Assembly (NCBI GenBank): GCA_002428995.1
Contig: DIYJ01000020.1
Span: 241,063 to 305,062 of the forward strand
Length of the DNA stretch: 64,000 nt
Direction of reading: 5' to 3'
Origin: Flavobacteriales bacterium UBA6057
GTDB lineage: Bacteria; Bacteroidota; Bacteroidia; Flavobacteriales_G; Salibacteraceae
Shown: piece by piece, positions 42,301-52,100 of the stretch
How positions within the stretch are numbered: position 1 is the stretch's first letter
How the letters are laid out: every line of letters begins with the position of its first letter
Program-made: the position numbers and the translations under genes
Notes under the pieces: model-generated
The model's input: the letters and a program-made list of their open reading frames with translations, nothing else
Told to the model about the DNA's origin: nothing
The model's database searches: none

Positions 42301-42998
42301 ATGGCAAACTCGGTGTCTCCGGTGCTATCGCAACTGGAGCATCTGGCGAGCACTACGTAGACATCGGTGATGTCATCGAGGCTTTGAATGTTTACTCCAA
42401 TCTGGTCATTGTTGGCCGTGGTGCTTGGGCTATTTCCATTCGCAATACCAGGCCCGTCCAAATCCCAGGATGGGCTACCATTATCCACTAGCTCGGGAAC
42501 GAGCACAAAACCTGTGCTGGTTTGTGCGTAGACCTTCAGGTTTTGCCCTGTATCTACTCCTGAGGTGGTTTGTGCAATGACATTGTAAAGATCGAATGAT
42601 ATGCGACCTGCCAGAGCGGGGGTAAACTCCATGCGGAGGACGATTTCCTCTTCATCGCCAAGACCGGTGGAAGAAATGTGCAAGCCATCCACACCGTCTG
42701 AGAGCGAATTGGTAACTCCAGGAGTTGAAACACTGTTCTCTGTGGTGAGGGTGCCGGTCAAGCCGGAAACGGTGAAATCAATGTCGTAACTGGTCGCGGT
42801 TGTGGCGCCATCCACGTTGGTGGCACTGAAGGTGGTAGAGCCTGCCGGAGTCCAGCCGACAGTGCTCCAATCCAATGAAAAAGTGGTGCCGTTGGAAAAA
42901 CAGCCGGTGTTGTGTAGGGTTTGCGCATTTCCTGGCAATGCAAACAAGCTACAAGTGAGAACCACAAAGAGAACTCTTAGAAAAGAAAACGATCTCAT
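36318..42998 (-). CDS. Giant TSP3-repeat surface protein with T9SS sorting domain
   Basis: The 2226-residue protein has a signal peptide (SFLRVLFVVLTCSLFALPGN) and an N-terminal beta-rich domain to about 42290. A short calcium-repeat linker leads to a second beta-rich domain (42185-41625), a long array of thrombospondin type 3 repeats (DxDxDGxxD, 41620-39450), a third beta domain (39440-38875) and a second array (38870-37500). A C-terminal domain (TTTASDFCVNGDWTYYYAPA, 37470-36850), an FnIII-like segment (EWFSFEAKKQGDEVELIWVT) and a T9SS sorting domain (VIVYPNPNDGEFTAKLHD) close the protein. The net charge is strongly negative, consistent with calcium-dependent folding outside the cell. It is a paralogue of the neighbouring 43188-52139 gene. 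The exact role (adhesin, matrix or gliding-related) is unknown. Confidence 0.88.
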   Translation of the reverse strand: MRSFSFLRVLFVVLTCSLFALPGNAQTLHNTGCFSNGTTFSLDWSTVGWTPAGSTTFSATNVDGATTATSYDIDFTVSGLTGTLTTENSVSTPGVTNSLSDGVDGLHISSTGLGDEEEIVLRMEFTPALAGRISFDLYNVIAQTTSGVDTGQNLKVYAQTSTGFVLVPELVDNGSPSWDLDGPGIANGNSPSTTANNDQIGVNIQSLDDITDVYVVLARCSSCDSTGDTEFAIGDIDFCLIPDTDQDGVDDFADEDTDNDGIYDNVEQCPSPSVYTFDWNNYTWGGGSSEQFTMPDGTVMTASAVSNGAVAVSIDINSNLLGGFGAGTESWFLNANQLVQSQSIDVVMDFSEGIDSLSFTLFDVDEQSGQYTDSVIVIGFYAGFVVFPTLTGATNTSISDNSALGTAVSADAGNLSNVLVQFNNPVDSVSIFYTNGEDAPASPGNQWISIYDLTYKGDCGPVDTDGDGIEDYLDIDADNDGIVDYIEFQASTSTPIGPSGSDSDNDGIDNNFETVGDPVDTDGDGVPDFRDPDADDDGDLDLLEGWDTDNDGTANTTPSGSDSDGDGLDDAFDDVDGWNAVTNITNNGQDSDDFPNLDDTGTSERDWREQDSDEDGISDFDDIDDDNDGIPDVSEADGNDPAGDEDGDGIPNFADTSDGGDSGDGSTTDYTDNDGDGTPDVFDTDNDGIPNHLDIDADNDGIVDLIESGIPDATITTLDANSDGIIDDSNDFGTNGLANTLETVANNGVITYTIRNSDGGDYDNFLDIDSDDDGIVDYIEAQATTASPLAPSGADSDNDGLDNNFETGGLSPVDTDADGTPDYYDTDSDDDGDLDSTEGWDTDNDGTPNTTAAGSDSDGDGLDDNYDNVVGPNATTNVTNNGQTSNSFPNLDESGTSERDWREALPDCDGDGVTDPFDLDDDNDGIPDSAEGSGDFDNDGYDNQCDLDSDGDGISDLTESGVGTDANNDGIVDGSTDADGDGVLSSADSDDSSSGTTYTEGDNDEDGHPDFLDIDSDNDGITDNVEAMTTAGYSSPSGSDTDMDGLDNSYDPDNSGSFITPTDTDGDSTPDYLDQDSDNDAIADEIEGHDSDGDGVADASSPSSTGVSGGTTDADNDGLYDGWDNNASDPDATNGSLLPTSHPDILNSGGDRDWREANDMDQDGIVDIYDIDKDDDGIMDSVERACNAPSTLDWDAHYATGASPASATPSPATTFNGVTLTFSDNDPSSILASSTTNFLNSILGWRILKQKSPVDAQTTHTVHFDAPVYDLSFSLIDVDFLDGDFKDQVVVNAFYGGVAYPINDNDYTLGSVVEYLGNNRFSGTASTSSTQGNVDLVFPGPVDSVQIKYSNNESSAFPSSNQFLLIGDFTFSVCNATDSDSDGFLDEVDIDADNDGITDNTEAQSTSGYIAPSGSDTDMDGLDNAYDNDNSGTLILPVDTDGDGTGDYLDTDADNDGYADVLEGHDSDGSGDADSGSPANTGVAGGTTDADRDGLYDGWDNNTSSTDPTNGSLTPSSHPDADNPGTDRDWREARDTDGDGVLDPVDLDDDNDGIPDITEAGGNEPDGDEDGDGVLNHLDVSDDGNGGDGSTTDYTDSDADGVPDAYDFDGDGVPNHLDKDSDNDGIVDILEVGGTDTNEDGEVDYPTPGDATTMTDSDGDGLDDNRDDQDSGSGGGEVTSGTPWAMTNTDLAGNADYLDIDSDDDGIVDNAEAQSTAGYTAPSGSDTDGDGIDNSYDPDNAGTYVTPVNTESTGLADYRDTDSDDDGEADSVEGHDSDGNGSADSGSPANTGVSGGSTDADSDGLLDGFDNDTGDRDPTNGSLTGSSYPNVDAGESERDWREVPCDGGAVTLAPSNTTTTASDFCVNGDWTYYYAPADPTELLFAIEHKPTGGNTNDFTASVDITVSSNPTSEAGVFSSENAGAGQAAFVMGRYYNITVTSGSLNGNVNVRFYYDTDESDTLAAVADRWNQDNAGGTANVSGLRWFTMTSGTFDPGTADLQTTGIQGSSEQSPTATSTENSVDFVQFSLSDLTGGSLAYTVGNNSVILPVEWFSFEAKKQGDEVELIWVTASEKNSDVFIAERSTDGRNWTSVATVQAAGNSQVFVSYQVFDREPAEGENYYRIKQVDFDQSFEYSQVRTVVFESELTNSVIVYPNPNDGEFTAKLHDPDRIDRVSLLNSKGELIRVWSPAEFRTGKLSASDLSSGMYMLQVEKGQDAELVMVIVR
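37500..38870 (-). repeat. TSP3 repeat array B of the 2226-residue protein
   Basis: Repeats of the type DxDxDGxxDxxDxDxDxDGIxD encode a Ca2+-binding array between the third beta domain and the C-terminal domain. Modules such as ATGIxDNTEAQSTxGYxAPSGS recur about every 150-200 residues, showing tandem duplication. Confidence 0.75.
39450..41620 (-). repeat. TSP3 repeat array A of the 2226-residue protein
   Basis: The longest array of the gene, with at least three copies of a higher-order module running from DIDADNDGIVDYIE through an EGWDTDND segment to ERDWRE. Confidence 0.75.
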
Positions 42999-43145
42999 GA
43001 GAGAAGCTAAGTAGGGTTGAACTGCTGCGATCTTTTAAAGTCAATGCAAGAAACCCTCCCTCGCTACTCTGAGTTACACTCATTTATCCCACTTCTCGCT
43101 TTTGGCGATAACTGGTCATACTTTTTAAAAAAAAAGTGGAATTGC

Positions 43146-43177
43146 GAAAAAACTACTCATAGCCACAATGAGCTATG
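43146..43177 (-). terminator. Probable terminator after the 2983-residue gene
   Basis: On the minus strand CATAGC (43177-43172) and GCTATG (43163-43158) form a 6-bp stem with an 8-base loop, followed within four bases by six T (plus-strand AAAAAA at 43147-43152). It starts 11 bases after the stop codon. Confidence 0.5.
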
Positions 43178-43187
43178 TTTCAAATAC

Positions 43188-46100
43188 TTAGTTCACGATA
43201 ATGCGCATGGACTGCACTTCACCAACAGTATATACCTGAAGCATGTATACACCGGCACTGATGCCGCTCACCTTCAGATCACCGTCACTGAACTCGGACT
43301 TGTTCCAGATTCTCACCAGCTCTCCGCTGGCTTTCATCAGGAATACTTCGTTCACAACCTCTGGGTTGCTCAATTGAACGTTGAAGTTGCCATCGTTCGG
43401 ATTTGGATAGACCATGAGGCTGTTGCCCATGCGGGAATCAAACTTCGCTTGTCTGATCTCTGAATAGTCAAACGACTGATCGAGGTCAACTTGTCTGATC
43501 CTGTAGTAGTTCATTCCAAAAGCAGGTGCAAAATCGTAGGACTCATACACCTGAAGCACCTGACTGTTACCCGCGGCCTTTTCTCGTGCGATCTCAATCC
43601 AGCCATCATCTTCATGTGAAGAACGCTCCACTACAAACACATCGGTGTTTTTCTCACTGACGGTGCTCCAGATAAGCTTCACCTCATTGGGTTCCGTCTG
43701 CTTCTCAATTTCGAACGAGAACCACTCTACAGGAAGGATGACAGAGTTTGTACCTACACTGTAAGCCAAGCCTCCACCAGTGAGACTACCTACAGAGAAT
43801 TGTGCAAACTGGACTCCATTTTCCGTGGAAGTAGAGGATGGTATCAGCTCTGTTGAGCCTTGGATTCCGGTTGTTTGAAGATCCGCTGATCCGGGATCAA
43901 GTGATCCGCTGTTCATGGTAAACCAACGCAACCCGGAAACATTGCCGGTGCCACCCGCATTGTCCTGATTCCATCGATCTGCAACCGCAGCAAGCGTATC
44001 TGATTCATCCGTATCGTAGTAGAACCTGATGTTCACGTTGCCGTTCAGGCTGCCACTGGTGATGTTGATGTTGTAGTAACGTCCCATCATGAAGGTCGCC
44101 TGACCGGAACCTGTGCTCTCTGCACTGTAAACTCCGGCTTCGCTGGTCGGATTGCTGGAAGCCGTAATGTCCACACTCACGGTGAAGTCATTGGTGTTAC
44201 CACCTGCTGGTGTATGCTCAATAGCGAACAACAGCTCGGTTGGATCTGCGGGATCGTAGTAGTAGGTCCAGTCTCCGTTGACGCAGAAATCACTGGCAGT
44301 TGTAGTAGCGTTATCAGGAGCAAGGGTAACAAGTCCATTGGCGCAAGGCACCTCTCTCCAGTCGCGTTCTGAGCCACCTTCATCTTCATTGGGGTGAGAA
44401 TTAGGGTTCAGGCTGGCATTGGTTGGATCTCGATCTGATGTCTCGTTATCATATCCATCCAGGAGACCGTCACCGTCTGCGTCCGTACTTCCACCGGGCA
44501 CACCGGTTGACGCTGGGCTTCCGCTATCTGCGGTACCATCGCCATTGCTATCATGGCCTTCTACTTCATCCAACTCACCGTCATCATCTGAATCGGTATC
44601 GGTGTAATCTGGATTACCTGTTCCTTCTGTATTCACCGGAGTGATGTAGCTACCTCCATCATCTGGATCGTAGGCGTCATCAATACCGTCAAGATCGGTG
44701 TCGCTGCCACTTGGAGCAGTATATCCGGAAGTAGACTGACCTTCCGTGTTGTCTACAATACCATCATCATCGGCATCAATGTCGAGGTAATCAGGGTTCC
44801 CTACTCCATCAGTGTTGGTTTCAGCCCATGGAGTTCCGCTGGTTACTTCTCCTCCACCGCTTCCGCTATCTACGTCATCGCGATTGTCATCTAAACCATC
44901 GTTATCAGCATCGGTCATGGTGGTTGGATCACCTGGAGTTGGGTAGTCTACCTCACCATCTTCGTTGTCATCAACACCGCCTGCTTCAATGATGTCTACG
45001 ATACCATCGTTGTCGCTGTCCTTATCGAGGTGATTTGGAATACCGTCATTGTCCAGTTCATATACGTCTGGAATACCATCAGAATTACTGTCGGTGTAAT
45101 CTGTGGTACTGCCATCACCGGTGCCATCATCGTTGGTATCGATGAAGTTGAGAATTCCATCTCCGTCTTCATCCCCATCAGGATCATTGCCTCCTGCTTC
45201 GTCCACATCTGGAATACCATCATTGTCATCATCCAGATCGATATTATCGGCAATTCCGTCTTCATCACTGTCCTTGATCTCTCTCCAATCGCGTTCGCTT
45301 GTGGCGCTGTTGTCAACGTTTGGATGGCTTGTTCCCTGAAGGCCGCTGTTCGTTGCATCCGTGCTGCTGGTATTGTTGTCCCAACCATCGTAGAGGCCAT
45401 CGCCATCAGCATCAGTTGTACCACCAGATAGTCCGGTATTCGCTGGAGAACTTCCATCTGCTAAGAAGTCACCATCGCTATCGTGACCTTCGAGGGTATC
45501 TGGCAAACCGTCATCATCGCTGTCGGTGTCTCGGTAATCATCCGTGCCGTCACCATCGGTGTCCTCTGGATTGGAAATGTAGCTTCCACCTTCATAGCTG
45601 TCGTCAAGGCCATCATCATCGCTGTCATTACCACTCGGAGCTACGTAGCCTGAGGTAGATTGCCCCTCGGTGTTGTCCACGATACCATCGTTGTCAGCAT
45701 CGATGTCCAGGAAGTCATCAAACCCATCGGAGTCAGTATCAGTTGGCGTGTCTCCGGATGAACCTCTTATGCTATCCTCGCTATCGGCACTATCGAGAAT
45801 ACCGTCTCCATCATTATCGGCAGAACCGTCTACTACGCCATCATTGTCTCCGTCTGTTCCGGTTCCATCATCATTCTCGACAAAGTCAGAGATGCCATCA
45901 CCATCCGCATCAATATCTCTGAAGTTGTAGAGATCATCCTGATCGAGATTTGCGGGTGATGTATTTGGAGAGCCATCGGTATTGTCATCAGAATCGGCAC
46001 TGGAGAGGATACCATCTCCATCAACATCGGTCGAGCCATCTACAATGCCATTGTTGTCGGCATCAGTTCCGTTGCCATTTTCTGTCAGGTCGGTGATACC

Positions 46101-49100
46101 GTCATTGTCAGAATCCAGGTCGAGCCAATCGTTCAAGGCGTCACCGTCTGTGTTGGCGTAGGTGTAATTCAGGGAATCAGCATCAACAGAAACTTCAAGG
46201 CTGTCAGCAAGGCCGTTTTCACCAACACTTGCGGTAGAATCAATGATACCATCAGCATCGGTATCGATATTGGCGAGTAGCGAAGGATCGTTGATGGCTT
46301 CATAAAGATCAAGCACACCGTCATTGTCGCTATCCAGATCAAGGTAATCTGTGACTCCATCACCATCCGTATCCGTCAACGGAATAGCCGTTCCACCTGC
46401 GCTTGACGCAACAGAATCGTAGGTAAACCGAACACTGTCAAGACAGCTGTAGTCCGTACAGAAGTTTACGCCACTTCCAGAAGTAAAGGTCAACTCGATC
46501 GCACCATCATCGTTCCAACTATTCCAATTCGTGGCGGAGATGGTGGTGAGGAATTTCATGGGTGCGGTTTCGCAATCATCGTAACCGTTGTCATCAGAAT
46601 CGTCACGATCAAAGGTCCCAAGATTGGTGGAGCCTTCACCTGTGACAGTGATGTCCTCATTGTTCGCAGACTCATCTCCGAAATCACCGCGCAACCACCA
46701 TTCGAGAATCACATCGCTGCTCACATCATCCGTACCTACGGTCACTGAAACGTCATGATCGTAGCCTGTGGTGGTTCCTGAGCAATCTCCGGCCTGGCTC
46801 GCTGTAGCTTTCAAAGCAACGCGCGCAGAATCCAAACAGCTGTAGTTGGTACAGAAGTTAACCCCTGTACCGCTTGTTACGGTGATATCTACACTTCCGT
46901 CATCATTCCAGGAATTCCATTGGGCTGAAGTCAATTCAACCACAAAGAGCATTGGTGTAGTCTCACAATCGCCATAGGTTGGATTATCGGAATCGGCTCT
47001 GGAAAGGGTGCCAAGTGAAGTAGCTCCTTCACCGGTTATGATGATGGTTTCTGAACTGCCCGTACCACCTCCAAAATCTCCTTGCACATAAAGTTTGAGA
47101 GAAAGAGGAGCACTGACATCTTGTGAGCTCGAGAACGAAATGTTGTGATCATACTGAGTCACTGTACCTGAGCAATCTCCGGTAACCGAAATCGGATTGA
47201 AGCTAATGTCTTCGTCATACTCATCGGCAAGGCCGTCACCATCGGCATCGACCATGGTGGTTGGGTCACCTGGAGTGCCATAATCTACCTGCCCATCATT
47301 ATTGGCATCCGTTCCACCGGCCTCCACGATGTCTGGAATTCCATCATTGTCAGAGTCGATATCGCAGCTGTTGATGATACCATCGCCATCAAAGTCACCG
47401 CTACCTTCCACTGCATCCGGGATACCATCGTTGTCGTCATCAGAATCGAGGATGTTGATCAAACCATCGCCATCGCAATCAGGCTCTTCTTCTCGCCAGT
47501 CGCGTTCGGTGGTATTGGCCTCATCTACATTAGGGAAGGTGAAGGCTGTTTGCCCTCCGTTTGTCACGTTGGTGGTGGAGTTCCAACCTGAAACATTATC
47601 GAAGTTGTCATCGAGGCCATCTCCATCGCTATCAGACCCGGCAGGTGAGGTATCTGCTACCCCGTCACCATCTGTATCCCATCCTTCAATGAGGTCTGAT
47701 TGAGTATCATTTTCTGAGTCAGAATCGAGGTAATCAGGTGTTCCATCATTGTCCGTATCTACAGGAGTCAGGCCATTGGATTCAAAATTGTTGTCCAGAC
47801 CGTCATTATCTGAATCGCTTCCACCGGGAACCAAAGGAGAATTCGTGGTAGCCTGCGCTTCTATGTAGTCTACGATACCATCGTCATCGGCATCGATGTC
47901 AATGAAGTTTCCAAAGCCATCGCTATCGGTATCCGTTGGAGTAGATCCGGCAGAACCGAAGGTGCCATCTTCATTGTCAGCAGAATCGAGGTATCCATCA
48001 CCGTCAGCATCTGTAGAGCCGTCAACGATACCATCATTGTTAGCATCGGTTCCCGCACCACTTTCCGTGAGATCGGTGATACCATCGTTGTCAGAATCGA
48101 TGTCCAGGAAGTTGGCAACGTTATCCAAATCCGTGTCCAATGGTGCGGTGCTTGGCGAGCCTCGAGTGCCGTCTTCGCTGTCTCCTGAATCGAGAATTCC
48201 ATCACCATCACTATCGGTAGAACCATCGATCACTCCGTTATTGTCGGAATCGGTTCCATTACCGTTTTCTGCAAGGTCCAGAATTCCATCATTGTCAGAA
48301 TCGAGGTCTCTGAAGTTGGGTATTCCGTCTCCGTCTGAATCTCTCGGTGTGGTGCTGGGAGAACCTATGGTGTTGTCGTCTGAATCTGCGGAAGAAAGGA
48401 CTCCGTCATTGTCAGCATCGGTGGAACCATCAATGATTCCGTTGTTGTCAGAATCTGTTCCGTTTCCGTTTTCTGCGGCATCCAGAATTCCATCGTTGTC
48501 AGAATCAAGATCGAGATAATCGTTCGGTCCATTGCCATCTGTGTTGGCGATCACGTAGTTTTCGATGCCATTATTTGCAACGGTTTCCACGGCATTGGCC
48601 ATACCGTTGGTTCCGAAGTCTTTGTCATCGTCAATGACACCATCACCATCTGTATCGAGCGTATCTGTAGCAGCAGTTGGCAAGCCTCCTTCATACAAGT
48701 CAAGGATGCCGTCATCATCGGAATCTAAATCCAGGTAGTCAGGCGTGCCGTCACCATCGGTATCCTGATTACATACAAGTAGTCCATCACCAACCTGTAT
48801 CAGGCGCATGTCATGAATTGACCAGCGGGTGTTTCCGGGGTTTGCATCGGATGAAGCGCCATAAGTCATGGAAACCCTCATGCTGTCAATGGTGGAGGAG
48901 AAGGTAACGGTCACATTACCAGTGGAGGCAGGTGTGACAGAGTTGCCTGTTCCGGTCACAACGTTTCCTGAAACTGATGTCGCACTTCCCCCAACAAGCG
49001 TTGGGTAAACGATGGAGCCATTGTTATAGCCTTCAACGCGAATCACTTCCTGGCTTCCCGAGCCATCTCGGAGGTCTATGTCGATCAGGGTAAAAGTAGT

Positions 49101-52100
49101 TGTGTCAACATCTGTAGAGAACGAGAAGAAAATTTCGTTAGAGTCGCTGCTGGAAGTGGCATTCACAGTAGTCATGAGCGAACTCTCTCCGCCAAAACCT
49201 CCTTGTTCAGTATCGCTGTTGGTGAGCGTACCTGCTGTTCCTGTAAACTGACTGGAGATGCTCACATTCACGTTGTTCAGTGTGAGGGTTTGCGGAGCCC
49301 CACCCCATGCTGTTGTTTCCCAATCAATAGTATCTCCGGAGGTAGTAGAGCTGGTGCATCCTTCAGTCAAGTTAGAGAGTCCATCATTGTCAGAGTCTTC
49401 ATCAGCTCCATCGGGAATTCCATCGCCATCGGTGTCCATACCCTCGCGCCAGTCGCGCTCCGTGGTACCTGTTTCATCGAGGTTGGGAAAATCGAAAGCG
49501 TCCTCACCGTTGTTTGTGATGTTGGTGGTGTTGTTGATACCAGATACATCATCAAAGCTGTCGTCTATACCGTCTCCATCAGAATCACTTCCTGAAGGCG
49601 TGGTATTCGCCACACCGTCATTGTCCGTATCCCAACCTTCGATAGCATCAGACACAAGGTCATCGTCAGAGTCAAGGTCGCGGTAATCAGGAGTACCGTC
49701 CGAATCAGTATCAACGGGGATAAGTCCTCCGGATTCGAAGTTATTGTCCAATCCATCGATGTCTGAGTCACTTCCTCCGGGTGCTGTTGGTGAACTGGTA
49801 GTGGCCTGTGCTTCTATGTAGTCAATGATTCCATCCGCATCAGAATCGAGGTCCAGGAAATCAGGATAGGTTCCGTCTCCGTCAACATCAGAGATCGTGT
49901 AATTGATGGTCCCGTTATCGGCAACAGTTTCAAGGTTGTCAACGAGGCCGTTGGTTCCAAACGTAAAACCGTTATCAATGATTCCATCGTTATTAGCGTC
50001 CAGTGTAGCAATGGTGGCATCGTCAATACCTGATTCCCTCAAGTCTACGATTCCATCATTGTCCGCATCTATGTCGCATTGGTTAGGCAGCCCATCCTCG
50101 TCCTGATCATAAACATCCGGAACCCCATCAGCATCAGAATCCGTGTAATCCGTAGTGGATCCGTCACCGGGGTTACCTGAATCGCTGACGTCAGCGAAGT
50201 TGGGTATACCATCACCGTCTGCATCACCCGTAGGATCATTCCCGGAGGCTATTTCTTCGGTATCGGGAATACCATCATTATCATCATCCAGGTCTGCGTA
50301 ATCCTGAATACCGTCACCATCCCAGTCGTTTTCGCGCCAATCACGCTCATCTGTTCCAGGCTGATCGTGATCCGGGAACGTATGGGAGGTCTGCCCACCA
50401 TTGGTGACGTTCGTGGTGCTGTTGAAACCGGATTGAATATCGTATTGATCATCGAGTCCGTCTCCGTCTGCGTCAATACCAAGAGAAAGCGAATCGGCTA
50501 CACCATCGTTGTTACCATCATAGGCCTCCACATTATCCAATTCTCCATCATCATCAGAGTCAAGGTCCTGGAAATCAGGAATGCCATCACCATCCGTGTC
50601 CACGGGATCTCCGTTGGACTCAAAATTGTCATCTACCCCATCTCCGTCACCGTCAGTACCGGCTGGCTGGGTCGGTGTGGTGGAGGAAGCCTGCCATTCG
50701 ATGTAATCTACAATACCATCGTTGTCCGCATCAATATCCAGGTAATCATCAACGCCATCACCGTCTGTATCAACCGCACCGCAATCTCCGATGTAGGTCA
50801 GGTCATAGATTCCGATGGCCTGGTCACCGGGCGAAGTAGGTGCAGAGTTTCCGTTTCCGTAGTAGATGGAGATACTATCAATCGGAGTATCAAATTGCAC
50901 GAGGTAGTTTGACTCTGTACCGGTTACATCATCCTGTGGTCCCGTACCAACGGCTGTGTTTCCGGTAATCTCAATGGAAGTTCCTGAAGAGCTCAGCGTT
51001 GGAAAAACTACAAATCCGTTGTAGTAACCAATCACAATGGTTGAATCCGTAAAGTCACCGCCAAACTGGTCGTTGTCTGTCACTGTAAACGACAGGCTAT
51101 CGATAGCTCTAGAAAAAGAAATGGAAATATCGATGGACTGATCGTCATTGAGCTGATCGGCAATAATCTCCCAGGTTTCTTCCGTAGCGCCAAAACCAGC
51201 AACCCGGTCGGAGTTAATATCTGTACTCTGAAGAGCTGCACCATTGGTAATGGCTGAAGCTGTCATCTCAGTGCCGTCAGGCATCGTGAAGGTATTAGTC
51301 GCCTGGGAGGGAGCTCCGGTCCAGGAGTAGTTGCTCCAATCAAAAACATAAACCGTATTGGATGGACACTTCTCTACATCATCAAGGATACCGTCATTAT
51401 CGGTATCGTCATCCACGGGGTCAACAACTCCATCCTGATCCGTATCCGGAACCAGACAGAAATCAATATCACCAATGGCGAATTCAGTGTTTCCAGCATT
51501 TCCGCAGTCATTGCAACGCGCAAACTCCACGAACACATTGGTCACTTCATTGAAACTACTGAAGTTGATTCCAACCTGATCGTTTGTACCTGCTGTGCTT
51601 GTCGCATCACCGTCAGCAACACCGGGACCATCGAGGTTCCATGAAGGGCTGCCATTGTCTACAAGCTGAGGAATGATGTAGTTTCCTCCTGCGGTGATGG
51701 CATATACGGTCACTTTCTGCCCATTAGTTCCAGCATCGATGATATTGTAAAGATCAAAAGCGATATTACCCGCCACGGAAGGAGAGAACGAAATATCAAT
51801 AACTACTAATTCTTCATCGTCCAAACCGGTGGAAGAAAAATGCAGTGCATCCGCTCCGCCAGACAGTGAAGTCGTGATGCCCGGAGTGAGCACTCCGTTT
51901 TCGGTCGTTAGCGTAGATGTAGCTCCTGATACAGAAACAGTAGCGCTGTATCCACTTCCCTCAATGTCCGTAATGGTCTGCGAAGTACTACCGGCAGTGT
52001 AGCTCTCGTTAGACCAATCCAGCGTGAAAGATGTACTCGTAGAACCGCATGAAGCATCATGCAATACTTGTGCACTCGAAGCATTGGTGAATAGGAGCAC

